Positions 28,100 through 38,662 of a DNA stretch of 64,000 nt are shown here, in pieces (position 1 is the stretch's first letter; each line of letters begins with the position of its first letter). Source of the stretch: Rebecca billardiae RCC1528 (taxonomy: Eukaryota; Haptophyta); NCBI GenBank assembly GCA_965240325.2, contig OZ251253.1:248001-312000 (forward strand), given 5' to 3'. Both the position numbers and the translations under genes were made by a program. Under the pieces are notes generated by a model that searched no databases, was not told the DNA's origin, and saw only the letters and a list, made by a program, of their open reading frames with translations.

Positions 28100-29359
28100 T
28101 CAGCTTTCCCCACGCGGCTCGGCCCGTCCCCGCCCGCCCTCCGGCGGCGTCTGGTGCGCCCTGGGCACAGCGCCGTAGTACTGCTTGAACGCGCGCCGCT
28201 TCCACTCGGCATATGTGATCGGCGGCGGCGGCGGCGTGGGGGCGGCACGCCCGGGATCGTCGTCACCCTCGTCCGTCGACGCGCCAGCTAGCAGACCCCG
28301 CTCCCGCACGCGCGCATCAAGCGGCCGTAGCACCACGCCCATCTCCGGCTGGAAGAAGAATGTCGCCGCCGTGCGGCGGCGCTCGCCCGTCGCGCCGCGC
28401 ATGCGCGCGAGCTCAGCCGGTGTGAACGCCACGCGGTGCTTTGGGCTGCGGATGCCGGCGCCGCCGGCGATGCGCTCGAGCACGGCGCCGGCGAGCACGG
28501 TGCACACGCCCGGGCCGTACGCGCCCGCCTCGCAGAAGCCGCCGCCGGCGCAAGCGTCGGCGCTGCCGCCGCCCGTCGCAGCCGCCGCCGAGCTCGTCAG
28601 CACAGCGCTCGGCGCGTGTCCGTGCGTCCGGCCGTCCGGCGCGCGCGCGCCGCTTCGCTCGGAGAAGACCTGCAGCCCGCGGCCGTGCTCGTTGTGCACG
28701 ATGATCGAGAGCACGGACGGGTCCGTGTGCGCCGGCAGCAGCACGTGCACGCCGTCGCGGTTGGTCGGCGGCGCCGCCGTCGCCTCGCTCGAGCCCACCG
28801 CCGCCGCGTCGGCCGTCGGTGCGGAGAGCTCGGCGTCGGCGCGCGGCGCGTCGTCCGCCGGCAGGGCGAGCGACTTGAGGTGGAACTGGCTATTCGCGCG
28901 CAGGTCCATCGCGCCACCCGGCTCAAAGTAGCCCGGCGCCAGCCCGAGCGCGCGCGCCACGTGGGCCATGACCGCGGCCGCGACCTCCCAGATTGAATCT
29001 CGCCACCGCTCGTGCGTGCGCGCGAACGCGGGCTCGTCGGCGAGCATGTCCGGGATGGGCTCGGCGTACTGGAAGATGTACCCCTCCCGGTACCGGTTGT
29101 ACCGGCTCAGCCCGCCCGGGCTGTGCCACCCGTTGTTCTCGCCGTCGGCGGCGGCGGCGCCGAGCGCGAACGCAGACTTGGCCGCGTGCGGCTGCGCGTC
29201 GAAGCGGTGGTAGAGGGCGAAGACGTCGCGGTTGAGCGCGTCGAGCTCGGGCGGGAGCGCCAGCGCGAACCCGCCGTGCTCGCGCAGCGCGGCCATCACC
29301 GCCTGCTCCTGCAGCGCGGGCAGGAGCGGCAGCGCGCCGTGCTCGCCGACGGCCACCAT
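28100..29359 (-). CDS. 2-oxoglutarate/Fe(II)-dependent dioxygenase (isopenicillin-N-synthase-like)
   Basis: 419 aa. The C-terminal jelly-roll carries the Fe(II)-binding HxD in LLPAHTDPSVLSIIVHNEHG and the distal His in SPKHRVAFTP. An N-terminal DIOX_N-like part precedes it (ALREHGGFALALPPELDALN). Such enzymes use O2, 2-oxoglutarate and Fe(II) to oxidise small molecules; the substrate cannot be inferred. Two Ala/Gly-rich insertions sit around the catalytic core, a common feature in this genome. Start placed at ATG 29,359 (MVAVGEHGALPLLPAL); the frame is open further upstream but only with Arg/Ala-rich filler, and a plus-strand gene begins 192 bp away. Single exon as far as I can see. Confidence 0.85.
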   Translation of the reverse strand: MVAVGEHGALPLLPALQEQAVMAALREHGGFALALPPELDALNRDVFALYHRFDAQPHAAKSAFALGAAAADGENNGWHSPGGLSRYNRYREGYIFQYAEPIPDMLADEPAFARTHERWRDSIWEVAAAVMAHVARALGLAPGYFEPGGAMDLRANSQFHLKSLALPADDAPRADAELSAPTADAAAVGSSEATAAPPTNRDGVHVLLPAHTDPSVLSIIVHNEHGRGLQVFSERSGARAPDGRTHGHAPSAVLTSSAAAATGGGSADACAGGGFCEAGAYGPGVCTVLAGAVLERIAGGAGIRSPKHRVAFTPAELARMRGATGERRRTAATFFFQPEMGVVLRPLDARVRERGLLAGASTDEGDDDPGRAAPTPPPPPITYAEWKRRAFKQYYGAVPRAHQTPPEGGRGRAEPRGES

Positions 29360-29551
29360 TTTCAGCCGGTCAACGGAGAGGTGGGCCCGGACCGCGAGAT
29401 GCAGCGCTCCCGGACCCCCCGGACCCTTGCTCCCGGCATCGTGCGGCGGTTCGCACTCGGCTGCGGTCGTGGCTTCCGAAAGGCCGCCCGCCCTTCCCCC
29501 GGGCAACGGCTCGCGACTGCCCACGCGCCGCGCGCTGAAGGGCGTCGCGCG

Positions 29552-32284
29552 ATGGGCGCGGAGCGCACCGTGCCGCCCTTCGAGGTGCGGCAGACCGCGA
29601 CGTTCATCGTCATCCTCGTGCAGACGCCGCACGCCCTCGAGGACTCCGTCCGCCTCACGGTCAAGCGGCGGTCGTTCTCGCTCCGATTCCGAGCGCGCGC
29701 CCCGCCGCCCGCCGAGGCCGGCGCGGCGGGCGGCGCGGCGGGCGCCGCCGACGGCGCGGGCGCGGCGGCGGACGAGGAGGGCACGCTGGAGTACGAGCTC
29801 TCCTCCGAGGTCGGCTCCGCCCCGGACGGCCTGCAGCTCACCGGAACTGCTTCGGGCGTCCGGTGCGCGAGCCGCAACCTCGCCGTGACGCTTCGCAAGG
29901 CGCCGCCCAAGGACAGCGCGCTGTGGCCCGAGTCGGCGCTGCCCACGGCGCGCTCGGCGGCGGTCTCGCTCGCCTCGGTGCTCAAGAGCGAGGCGAAGAA
30001 CGCCGAGGCGCTGCGCCGCGCCAAGCACGCCGCGGCCGGCGGCGCGCCCGCCGCCGCCGCCGCCACCGCCGCCGCAGCCGCAGCCAAGGGCCCAAGCGCT
30101 GTGGCGCTCGACTCGCCCGCCCGGCCCGCGGCGCTGGCCGTGGCGGCGGCGGAGGGCGGCGTCGGCGGCGGCGCGCAGCGCTCGCCCGGCGCGAGCTCGC
30201 CCGTCGACGGCGCCGCGCTCGCTGACGAGGCCGATGGCAGCACCTGGCGGCTGAGGCCCGACGACCTCTGTGCCCTGGCGGTGGCGGCCGCGGCGGGCGG
30301 CGGCGCGGCGGGCGGCGGCGCGGCGGGCGGCGGCAGTGGCGCGGGCGGCGTCGGCGGCGTCGGTGGCGGTGGTGAAGGCGGCAAGGGCGGCAGCGCGGGC
30401 TCGTCGGCGGGCGAGCGCAGCCCCGGCGGCGGCGCGCAGCTTGTTCCCTCCCTCGCCTCTCTCTTCCCCGCTGAGGGTTCTTTGCTCGCAAGGCTGCGGG
30501 TCGTGTGTGCGCGCGGCTGCGGGCTGATCGACACGGATGTGCATGCGCTCGTGGCGTGCCTGCGGCCGGGCGCGCGGCTGGGCGGCGGGTGCGCGCCGAA
30601 GGGCGGCGGCGGCGCGCGGGCGCGGCTCACCTGTCCCGAGCTCACCGCTATCGACCTGTCCTTCAACAGACTCTCCTGGGCGGCAGTTGAGACGCTCGGC
30701 GCGGGGTACTTGCGCAAGTACAGCACACGCGTCAGCGCGCTCGACCTCAGGTGCGGCAAGGGGGATGGATGGCCCAAGGGGAGATCGCTATCTCCCTTGG
30801 GGAGATCGCGATCTCCCTTGGGCGCGGGCGGCGCCGCCGGCGGTGGGGCGGGCGGGCGGGCGGGTGGCCTGCGCTGCGCTGGGGCGCGGCGCGCGAGCTC
30901 GGCTGCAGGGGCGCCGCCGCCCCGTGGCGCGACGCGGCACTCCGCGGGCGCTGGCGTGTTTTTATTTTCTAAAGCACACACACACAAGAATTGCTGCGTG
31001 GGGGCTGGGCTGGTTTGGCTGCTGTGCGCTGCGCGCGGGCGCGCGCACGCCGCTCACGCGCCCGTGCCGCGCGCGCGGCGTACCCCCCTCCCGGCCCGCC
31101 GCGCCTCCCCCGCGCCTCCCCCGCCGCCCGCCGCCCGCAGCTACAACATGCTAGGCCAGTCCTCCGCGCCCCGCCGTCGGCCGTCGGCGCGCGCGCACGC
31201 GTCCGAGGCGCCGCCCTCGGTCGGCGGCGACGCGATGGGCGCCGCCTCGCCGCCGCTCGAGCGGCTGCGGCTCGCGGGCAACGAGCTGTGTGCGGTCAGT
31301 CTGAACGCGTGCCTCGGCGCGCTCGCGGCGGCACAGGTGGTCGACGCGGCGGGCTCGCGCGCGGGTCTTGGCGGCTGCGGTCCCAACGGCGGCGCCGAAG
31401 CCACCGCCGCCACCGCCACCGCCGGCACCGCCGCCGCCGGCCTCGACCTCGACGTGTCCAACTGCGGGCTGTCTCGCTCAGACCTCGCACTGCTCTTCAC
31501 GCTCGAGCTGGCCGCGCTGCGCCTCGACGACAACGCGCTCGGTGCGCCGCGTGCCCCAAGCGCGCGCGGCACGGCACGCGCGCCGCGCGTGTACACGCGT
31601 GTGCGCGTGCGCGTGTGCGTGTGCGTGTGTGTGCCACTGGCTGTGGCTGTGGCTGCCTGCGCGCGCCCGCGCCGTGCCGGCGCCCCGGTGCCCGCGCCAG
31701 CGTCTGTGGCCGCGCGCGCACTCTCGGCGCGCCGCACAGAGCGCCCTTGCGGCCTCACAGCCGCCGCCGCCGCCCCCGCGCGCCCGGCACCGGCCACCGC
31801 AGGCGACGGCGCCGTCGCGGAAGTGGCGCGCACGCTCGCGGCCACGGCCGCCTCCCGCGTGCCGCTCTCGCCGCCCGGGTCGAAAGCGCATGGCGGCGGC
31901 GGCTCGCCGTGCGCCGGCGGCGCGGCGCGGCGCGCGCCCGCGTGGTCCGCCCTGCGCCTGCTCTCGCTGCGAAACGTCGGGCTCGGGGACGCGGGCGCGG
32001 CGGCGCTTGCGGATGCGCTCGCATCCGGCGCGAGCGCCGCCGCCGCGCGCGGCTCGCCTGCCGGCGCGGTTGGGGCCTCTGCGCCGCGCGCCGCCGTGCC
32101 CTCGGCAGCCACTCGCCTTCAGGGCAGCCCGGCAGCTGGCACCGCCGCGGGCGCGCCGCAGCTGCCGCCGCGCTCGCTGCTGCGCACGCTCGACCTGCGG
32201 CACAACCCGCGCGCGCAGCCCGCAGCCCTGGAGGGCGTGCGCGCCGCCGCGGCGGCGAGGCCGACACTGCGCGTGCTCGTCTGA
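29552..32284 (+). CDS. CS-like domain plus leucine-rich-repeat protein
   Basis: Exons 29552-30750, 31141-31541 and 31803-32284, 693 aa. Residues about 10-120 (VRQTATFIVILVQTPHALED, SVRLTVKRRSFSLRFRA, NLAVTLRKAPPKDSALWPES) have the beta pattern and closing L-K-W of CS/p23-like domains; this is inference. An Ala/Gly-rich linker follows, then ribonuclease-inhibitor-type LRRs (LTAIDLSFNRLS, VSALDLSYNMLG, LERLRLAGNELC, LAALRLDDNALG, LRLLSLRNVGLGDAGAAALA, LRTLDLRHNP). Both introns (390 and 261 nt) interrupt LRRs and splicing restores them: ALDL-SYNMLG and DDNALG-DGAVAEVA. CS and LRR domains suggest a scaffold or co-chaperone-type protein. Divergent from the dioxygenase gene. Confidence 0.75.
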   Translation: MGAERTVPPFEVRQTATFIVILVQTPHALEDSVRLTVKRRSFSLRFRARAPPPAEAGAAGGAAGAADGAGAAADEEGTLEYELSSEVGSAPDGLQLTGTASGVRCASRNLAVTLRKAPPKDSALWPESALPTARSAAVSLASVLKSEAKNAEALRRAKHAAAGGAPAAAAATAAAAAAKGPSAVALDSPARPAALAVAAAEGGVGGGAQRSPGASSPVDGAALADEADGSTWRLRPDDLCALAVAAAAGGGAAGGGAAGGGSGAGGVGGVGGGGEGGKGGSAGSSAGERSPGGGAQLVPSLASLFPAEGSLLARLRVVCARGCGLIDTDVHALVACLRPGARLGGGCAPKGGGGARARLTCPELTAIDLSFNRLSWAAVETLGAGYLRKYSTRVSALDLRCGKGDGWPKGRSLSPLGRSRSPLGAGGAAGGGAGGRAGGLRCAGARRASSAAGAPPPRGATRHSAGAGVFLFSKAHTHKNCCVGAGLVWLLCAARGRAHAAHAPVPRARRTPLPARRASPAPPPPPAARSYNMLGQSSAPRRRPSARAHASEAPPSVGGDAMGAASPPLERLRLAGNELCAVSLNACLGALAAAQVVDAAGSRAGLGGCGPNGGAEATAATATAGTAAAGLDLDVSNCGLSRSDLALLFTLELAALRLDDNALGAPRAPSARGTARAPRVYTRVRVRVCVCVCVPLAVAVAACARPRRAGAPVPAPASVAARALSARRTERPCGLTAAAAAPARPAPATAGDGAVAEVARTLAATAASRVPLSPPGSKAHGGGGSPCAGGAARRAPAWSALRLLSLRNVGLGDAGAAALADALASGASAAAARGSPAGAVGASAPRAAVPSAATRLQGSPAAGTAAGAPQLPPRSLLRTLDLRHNPRAQPAALEGVRAAAAARPTLRVLV
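30779..30817. repeat. Two copies of a dispersed GGGAGATYGNRATCTCCC palindrome
   Basis: Copies at 30779-30796 (one mismatch from perfect symmetry) and 30800-30817 (perfect 18-bp palindrome), 3 bp apart, inside the first intron of the LRR gene. See findings for the other copies. Confidence 0.85.
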
Positions 32285-32830
32285 GCTGTCCCGTGTCCGG
32301 TGCGGCGTGGACGCTGCGTGGAGCCCGGTGGGGCGTCTGGGCAGGCAGTATATGACTATGAGTATAGCCGCAGTAGACGAGTATTGTCTGGCCGCAGTCA
32401 CGGTGTCAGTCACGGTACTCGGTAGCCAGGGGCCAGTGCTCCGGGGACTGCGTCCGTTCAGAGCGAGTGGCGGGTGCCTGTGCTGTGCGCATGCGTCGCA
32501 AGATGACTATTAGCTAAGCACAGGTGCGCCAACGGTCAACTGTAGGGCACCGCGCGCACGGCGCAGGCTACGTCGGCCCCGCTGGGCGGCCGCGGGGGGA
32601 CGATGTTCACTGGGCGCGAGAAAAAGTTATTCAGTCCAACCGCTCGCGAAGGAAAAAAGATGGCTGGCCGTGTGAAAAACAAAAGTCCGGGAGCTCGCGT
32701 GCGCGTCGCCGGGCGCTCCGCCCCGAGCTGAAAGGCACGCCCCGCCCGCGTGCGCGGGCCACGCACGCGCTCGAACAGCGCGAGCGGCCCGCCCCTTTCA
32801 AGCCAGCCCAGCCCAAGCCCACGCGCAACC
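32285..32830. other. Intergenic, LRR gene end to zinc-knuckle gene start
   Basis: No gene supported. Direct words such as cagtcacggtgtcagtcacggt lie near 32,395-32,416. The 3' part should hold the promoter of the downstream gene. Confidence 0.5.
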
Positions 32831-33374
32831 ATGCCCCGCCGCGACGACGAGGAGGAGGAGCCCAAGGAGCGCCGCCGCCGGCGCGACGACGAGGAGGAGG
32901 AGGAGGAGGAGGGCGGCGACGACCGCCGCGAGCGCCGCCGCGAGCGCCGCCGCGACGACGAGGACACCGAGAAGCCGCGCGAGCGCCGCCGCCGCGACGA
33001 CGAGGACGCTGAGAAGCCGCGCGAGCGCCGCCGGCGCGACGACGACGAGGACCGCCCGCCGCGGCGTGACGACGACCGTGACCGGAGCTACCGCGACGAG
33101 GGCCGCGACCGCCGCGGCGGCGGCGACCGCTACGGCGACCGCGACGGCGGCCGCGGCGGCGGCGGCTATGGCGGCGGCGGCGGCGGCTACGGCGACCGTG
33201 GCGGCGGCTATGGCGACCGCGATGGCGGCGGCCGTGGCGGGTACGGCGGCGGCGGGTACGGCGGGTACGGCGGTGGCGGCGGCTACGGCCCGCCCGGCGG
33301 CGCGTACGGCGGCGGCGGCGGCTACGGCCCGCCCGGCGGCTACGGCGGCGGCCAGGGTGGCTATGGCGGCGGCC

Positions 33375-33406
<32 letters not shown>

Positions 33407-34211
33407 CCGGACGGCCAGGGCGACAAGTGCTTCAACTGCGGCCAGCTGGGCCACCTCTCGCGGGACTGTCCCGATCGGAACCGAGGTACTGGCGCGGCGC
33501 CGCGAGCGAGCGCCGACGGCGCGCCGGTGCAGCGCGGCGGCGGGCGGCGGGCGGTGGCGGCAGAGGCTGCGGACGGCGCCGTGGCCGGGGCGGCGGCGGG
33601 GGCGGCGGCGGTGGTCCGGTGTTCCCGGTCCGGGCGGCGCGGGCGGTGGCGAGTGTCGGCGTGCGCGCGTTGGCGGGGCGTGCCGGTGGGGCGGACGCGG
33701 CGGAGGGAGGCGTGGTGCTTGGTCCCGTGCCGACGCTTGGCCGGCGTGCCGCGGCGTGGAGGCGGCGGTGGCGCCGCCGGCGCGCGACTGGCGGAGCCGC
33801 GGCGGCGCGGTTCGGCGGAGGGGGTGTGCGGCGCGCTCACTTCGTGTCTCGTGTCCCCTCTCCTCGCTGGCGGCGTGGCCGTCGGCGCGTGCTGCTCTGT
33901 GCGCCGTGCTGTGCTCCCGCCCGCCCGCGCGCGCGCGTGCCGCCCGCCCGCCCGCGCCGCGCGCGCGCGCTCGCGGCTGCCCGCGCCTGCGTCGTGCGCC
34001 CCTTCCGCGCCGCCGCGCGCCGCGCCCGCTGCTGCCGCGCCGCTGCCGCGCGCGTGCAGGCGAGAAGTGCTTCAACTGCGGCGGCTTTGGCCACATCTCG
34101 CGCAACTGCCCGGACCGCTCGAAGGGCGAGAAGTGCTTCAACTGCGGCGGCTTCGGCCACATCTCGCGCAACTGCCCCGACCGCAATGCCGGCACCGCGG
34201 GCGGCCCGTAA
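32831..34211 (+). CDS. Three-CCHC zinc-knuckle, RGG-rich nucleic-acid-binding protein
   Basis: Exons 32831-33485 and 34060-34211, 268 aa. Residues 1-100 are mixed-charge Arg/Asp/Glu blocks (RRDDEEEEPKERRRRRDDEE). Residues about 100-200 are Gly/Tyr/Arg-rich (RGG and GYGG units). Three retroviral-type zinc knuckles follow: CFNCGQLGHLSRDC near the end of exon 1, and two copies of CFNCGGFGHISRNC in exon 2. The 574-nt intron has donor gtactg and acceptor gcgtgcag; joining at phase 1 gives NRG-EKCFNCGGF. The layout resembles CNBP/Gis2-type and glycine-rich RNA-binding proteins acting on single-stranded RNA or DNA. The two exon 2 knuckles are a near-exact 54-nt tandem duplication. Confidence 0.85.
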
Positions 34212-35288
34212 GCCGCCCGCGCGCCAGGCCCCCCTCGCCGGCCGCGGCGGCGGGCCGCGCCGGCCGCGCGCAAACGCCGCCATCATCAGCGCTGCGAGAG
34301 CCTGTGTGCAGGCCCGTCGCCGCTGCACCGTCGAGCCGCGGCGCCGGCGCGGTGCGCCCCGCACGCCGCGTGCGTGCCAGGGGTCGCCGCCGCGCGAGCG
34401 CCGCCACGCGGCGATGACTGTTTGATCGCGCCATTCACCAGTGACCGCCTGAGTCCGTGTGTCAGTGCCTGTGCGTTGCCGGCCGCGCCCGGCGATTGCC
34501 GTGGCGCATGGCACCGGCTCGCACGCTGCGATTGATCGAGTACTGCTGCTAGGTGATGCTGATTATCAGTCGATGAATATCCGGCCTCCAGCAGACTGAA
34601 CTGCTCGGTGATGCAGGCCTGCCGAGTCTCACTCTCAGTCTGTCAGACTCATCAGACTCAGTCTCGCTGCGGTAGAACTAGACGGACTACACTAGACGGT
34701 AGTGACTTACGGTCTTACCGTAGTGCGGTCTGCGGACCCGGCAGGGCGGCAGCGGACCCGATCCGCGATTCTGACGCGACTGTCACTGTACGACTACTAC
34801 GTATGATACGCAGCGCAGCATATCGTCGCGACTATACTACGCGATATATCGTCATCGTCGAGCTTCGTCGGCCGATCTCAGAGGCGCCAGCCTCAGAGCC
34901 CGCGCCCGCACGGACCACGGTCCGCACTGGCGGCACCTCGCAGCCGGGGGCACGCAGGCGCACGCTGCCGCTGATGTGACGTTGGCGGTTGGGACTTGGC
35001 AGTTGGCAGGGCTGGTCTGCTGGGTCGGCCGTGCGGCGCTGCGGGCTGCGGCTGCTGGCTCGTGCGCGTTCAGCCGACGGTGGCCACGGCTGCTGCTTCT
35101 CCCCGCCTGGCCTCGGCGCGCTGGCCACCCGCCCGTTGCCATGGCAGCGGCACCCGCGCGGGCGGCACAGTCTGTCACTCAGTCTGCCGGGGCGGCCTCG
35201 CCAGCGGCCGCGGAAGCAGCGGCGCGGCAGCGACGGCGACACGCCCGCCTCACGCCTCCCGCCGCGGCGCAGCGCGACGCGCCGCTCG
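34212..35288. other. Intergenic between convergent genes, no supported gene
   Basis: 34,440-34,980 is less GC-rich, with tgagtct/cagactc words (about 34,625-34,670). 34,980-35,288 is again GC-rich. No RNA gene or ORF recognised. Confidence 0.5.
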
Positions 35289-38200
35289 TCACTTGGAGCG
35301 CGAGAACCAGCCGCCCTTGTTCTCCGCCTTTTTCTTCTGCTGCCCCTGCTGCTGCCCGCCGCCCTTCCCGCCGCCGCCGCCCATCCAACCGCCGCCGCCG
35401 CCGCCGCCGCCGCGCTGCTGCTGCTGCTTCGCCGCCGCCTTCGCCGCCTCCTGCGCGGCCGCGGCCTGGTCGAAGGGCGACGCGCCGCCGCCGCGCGCGC
35501 CGCCGCGGTACTGCTGCTGCGCGTACCCCTGCTGCTGCGCGTAGCGCTGCTGCTGCGCGCCGTACTGCTGCTGCTGCTGCGCCTGCGCCTGCGCCAGCCG
35601 CTGCCGCAGCGCCTGCTCATATTGCGCCGCCGCCGCCGCCTCCTGCTGCCGCTTCGCCGCGGCGTGGTGCTGCTGCTGCTGCGCCGCGAGGGCCGCCTGC
35701 TGCTGCGCGCCGCCGCCGCCGCCGTACCCGCCCCCGTACCCGCCGCCTGCGCCGCGCAGCTGCTGCAGCTGCGCCGCCACCTGCTGCTGCAGTCGCGTCA
35801 GCTGCTGCTGCTGCTGCGCGCTCATGCGGCCTCGGCCCTGCAGGAGCTGCTGCTGCAGCTGCTGCTGCAATCGCTGCAGCTGCGCGACCTGCTGCCCCTG
35901 CGCACCCCCGCCACTCCCACCGCTCCCGCTCGGCAGCGCCGGAGCCCGCCCCTGCTCCCGCGCCTGCTCCCGCGCCACCTGCCGCGCGTCGTGTACCAAG
36001 TCGTGCACGCCATCACCGTCCAAGTCCTCGTGAATCACGTCCATCTCGCCGTCGCCGTCGCGGTCTTCGTGGACCAGGTCGAAGGTGCCGTCGCCGTCCA
36101 CGTCCTGCGCGCACGCGCGGGCACGCGGGGGCGAGGGTTGATGGCGTGTGGGCGTGCTGGTGGGTGCTGGGTTGGCGGTGGACGCGCGCGCGCGGCTGCG
36201 GCGCGCGCGCGCCCGGCCGCCCGGCCGCCAGCTGCCCGCGCGCTCGGCGGTCGGCAGCGGCCGCCTGCCCGGCCGCTCGGTCCGCCCCCACGCGTGGAGA
36301 GAACGCACACCACCCACGCGCGGAGGGAGGACGACCCACACAGAACACACACACACACACACATGCACATACACATATACACACACAGAACACAATACAA
36401 TTAATGAAAAATAATAAATAAAAGCGCGGCATTGGCGCGCGCGCTACCTCGTGGATGAGGTCGTGGATGCCGTCTCCGTCCACGTCCTCGTGCACCGCGT
36501 CGATGGTGCCGTCCTGGTCGATGTCCTCGTGGACGGCGTCGAGCTGGCCGTCGCCGTCGAGGTCCTGCGTGTGTGTGTGTGTGCAGGGAGGGGCGGGGAG
36601 GGGAGGGCGCGACGGTTGGGCGGGGGGCGTGCAGGGGCGTGGCACTGCCGTGCCAGCGTGGGTTGGGCGCGCGGCCGGCGCCGCCTTCAAGCAGGGCTGG
36701 CAGCATGGCCGCCCCCCCGCCTGGCACGCCCGCCTCCCCGCCGCCGCTGCCCGCCGCAGCACGAGCGCGCACTGCCCGGCTGGTTGAGCGCGCGCCCTTG
36801 CCCTGCCCTGCCCGCCGCCCAGCCTGCCAGCCCGCAGCGCCGCCCCCGCCGCCGCCGCGCGCCCACCGGCGCCGCCCGGGAGATTGCAATCTCGCGCGGC
36901 CGCAGACGCGCCCCCCCGGCGCCTCCTCTCCCCCTCCCGCGGCCCCTGAGAAAGCGCAGCCTCCGCCGACCTCTCTCTCGGCGCGTCGCGGGGATTGCAA
37001 TCTCCGCGCCTCCCCCTCGGCGCGCACCTCGTGTATGAGCTCGTGGTAGCCATCCTGATCCGTGTCCTCGTGCACAAGGTCTGCGATCCCGTCGTGGTCG
37101 ACGTCCTCGTGGATGATGTCGTGGTAACCGTCGCCGTCGAGGTCGTGGTGCAGCAGGTCGTGCCGCCCGTCGCCGTCCAGGTCCTGCGCGCGCGGGGGCG
37201 CGGGCGCGCGGGCGGGCGGGTGGGTGGCGGAGGCGGGCGCGGGCCGCCGGGGGGGCGCGGGGGCGGGCGGGGGCTGAGCGGGTGTGGCGTCGGGGGCGGC
37301 GGTGGTGCGCTCGGGCGCTCAGGCGGGGCGCGCGGCCCTCGGCGCGGCCGCGCGGCCGGCGGTTGAGTGCGCAGCAGCACGCCCAACCCCACGCTCCCGC
37401 CAGCGCCCCCGCCCCCGCTCTCGCTCCCGCGCGCCGCGCCGCGCGCCGCAACCGCGCCGCGCCGCGCCGCGCCGGTCGCCGCGCGGCGCCGCGCTTGGGC
37501 GCACCTCGTGAACTGAGTCGAGGATGCCGTCGCCGTCCGAGTCCTCGTGCAGCAGGTCGGCGATCCCGTCGCCGTCGATGTCCTGCGCGCATGCGAGGCA
37601 GCGCGCGCACCGTGAGAGCCGCGCCGCCCTCGCTGGCAGTGCGTCCGCTGCGACCCGCGCGGCGCGCCGCCGCGCCGCGCCGCGCGCCGCCGCGCCGCGC
37701 CGCGCCGCGCGGAGCGGCACGCCGCGCCGCGCGCACCTCGTGGACGATGTCGGCGATGCCGTCGCCGTCGAGGTCCTCGTGCAGCGCGTCGGCGATCCCG
37801 TCGCCGTCCAGGTCCTCGTACACGAACGACACGCCGAGCAGCTGCTGCCCGCCCCCATGCTGCGCGACCGCGCCGCTGCCGCCGCCGCCTCGCGCCGTCG
37901 AGTGATGCTGCACGAGACCTCCGGCGCCTGAGGAGGCGGAGGCGGAGGCGCGGCCGCCGGAGGAGGAGCCGCCGACGACCTGCTGGAGCAGGCCGTGCAG
38001 GTCCCCGCCGCTCCCGCCGCCGCGCCCGCCGCCGCCGCCGCCGCCGCCGCCATACTGCCGCTGCTGAGCCTCGATGGCCGCGAGCGTTGCTGAGCCGCCG
38101 TTAGTCACAGCCTGCTTCAGCTTAATCGCCCACTGCGCGATCTCCTCGGCGGCGGCGCTGGCGGCGTTGGGCTTGCGCACCAGCCGGCCCTTGTGGTAGA

Positions 38201-38662
38201 ACACCAGCTCGGGGCAGTCGTTCTTCGTGCACAGCACGTCGATCAGCCCTGCGCGCGCCGGCCGCGCCGCGCCGCGAGCGCGCGGCGCCGGGGGGTCGGC
38301 GTCGAGCGCGCGCGCGCGCGGGCGAGGCCGCGCGCGGCGCGTGCGCGGCGAGCGTGCGCACCGGGCTGGCGATCGACGTCGACCACGCCGACGATGATCC
38401 CGTGCTTCGACGAGCCCGTGTTGAACGCCTGCGCCACGCGCTCGACCACGGGCGCGAGCGCCTTGCATGGCGCGCACGAGCGCGAGTCGAGCCGGATGAG
38501 CCACGAGCCGTGGTTCGTCACGTGCCAGTTGGCGGCGGTGAGGTCGATGGTGTACCCGCCCCCTCGGGAGGAGCCCGAGCGCTGCGCCGCGGCGGAGGCC
38601 GCCGCGCCGAGCAGCAGCGCGACGCGCGCCGCCAGGCCCGGCCGCAGATGAGCGAGCGCCAT
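35289..38662 (-). CDS. Secreted thioredoxin-fold protein with 14 DxDGDGxxDxxHE repeats
   Basis: Six exons (38662-38362, 38248-37737, 37582-37505, 37183-37028, 36564-36448, 36104-35289), 659 aa; all joins are GT..AG and in frame. Residues 1-27 form a signal peptide (VALLLGAAASAAAQ). Residues about 37-150 are a thioredoxin/PDI-type domain with active-site Cys63-Ala-Pro-Cys66 and CPELVFYHKGRLV. Residues 246-427 are 14 contiguous 13-residue units (DLDGDGIADALHE type) resembling EF-hand, dockerin or thrombospondin-3 calcium loops with an added His-Glu. Residues 428-659 are Gln/Gly/Ala-rich, ending WFSRSK. Exons 3, 4 and 5 encode exactly 2, 4 and 3 units. Inferred: a secretory-pathway calcium-binding redox protein. 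Divergent from MGDG synthase. Confidence 0.85.
36335..36385. repeat. (CA)n-rich tract in intron 5
   Basis: acacacacac with cacatacacatatac interruptions, within intron 36105-36447 of the repeat protein gene. Confidence 0.85.
36878..37005. repeat. Two dispersed palindromes (GGGAGATTGCAATCTC type)
   Basis: gggagattgcaatctcgc at 36878-36895 and ggggattgcaatctcc at about 36990-37005, both in intron 4 (36565-37027) of the repeat protein gene. Confidence 0.75.

Noticed and set aside
28987-29004. A tenth copy of the GGAGAT..ATCTCC palindrome (cccagattgaatctcgcc)
   Set aside because: The arms are poorly conserved and the bases are explained by the dioxygenase codons for DSIWE.
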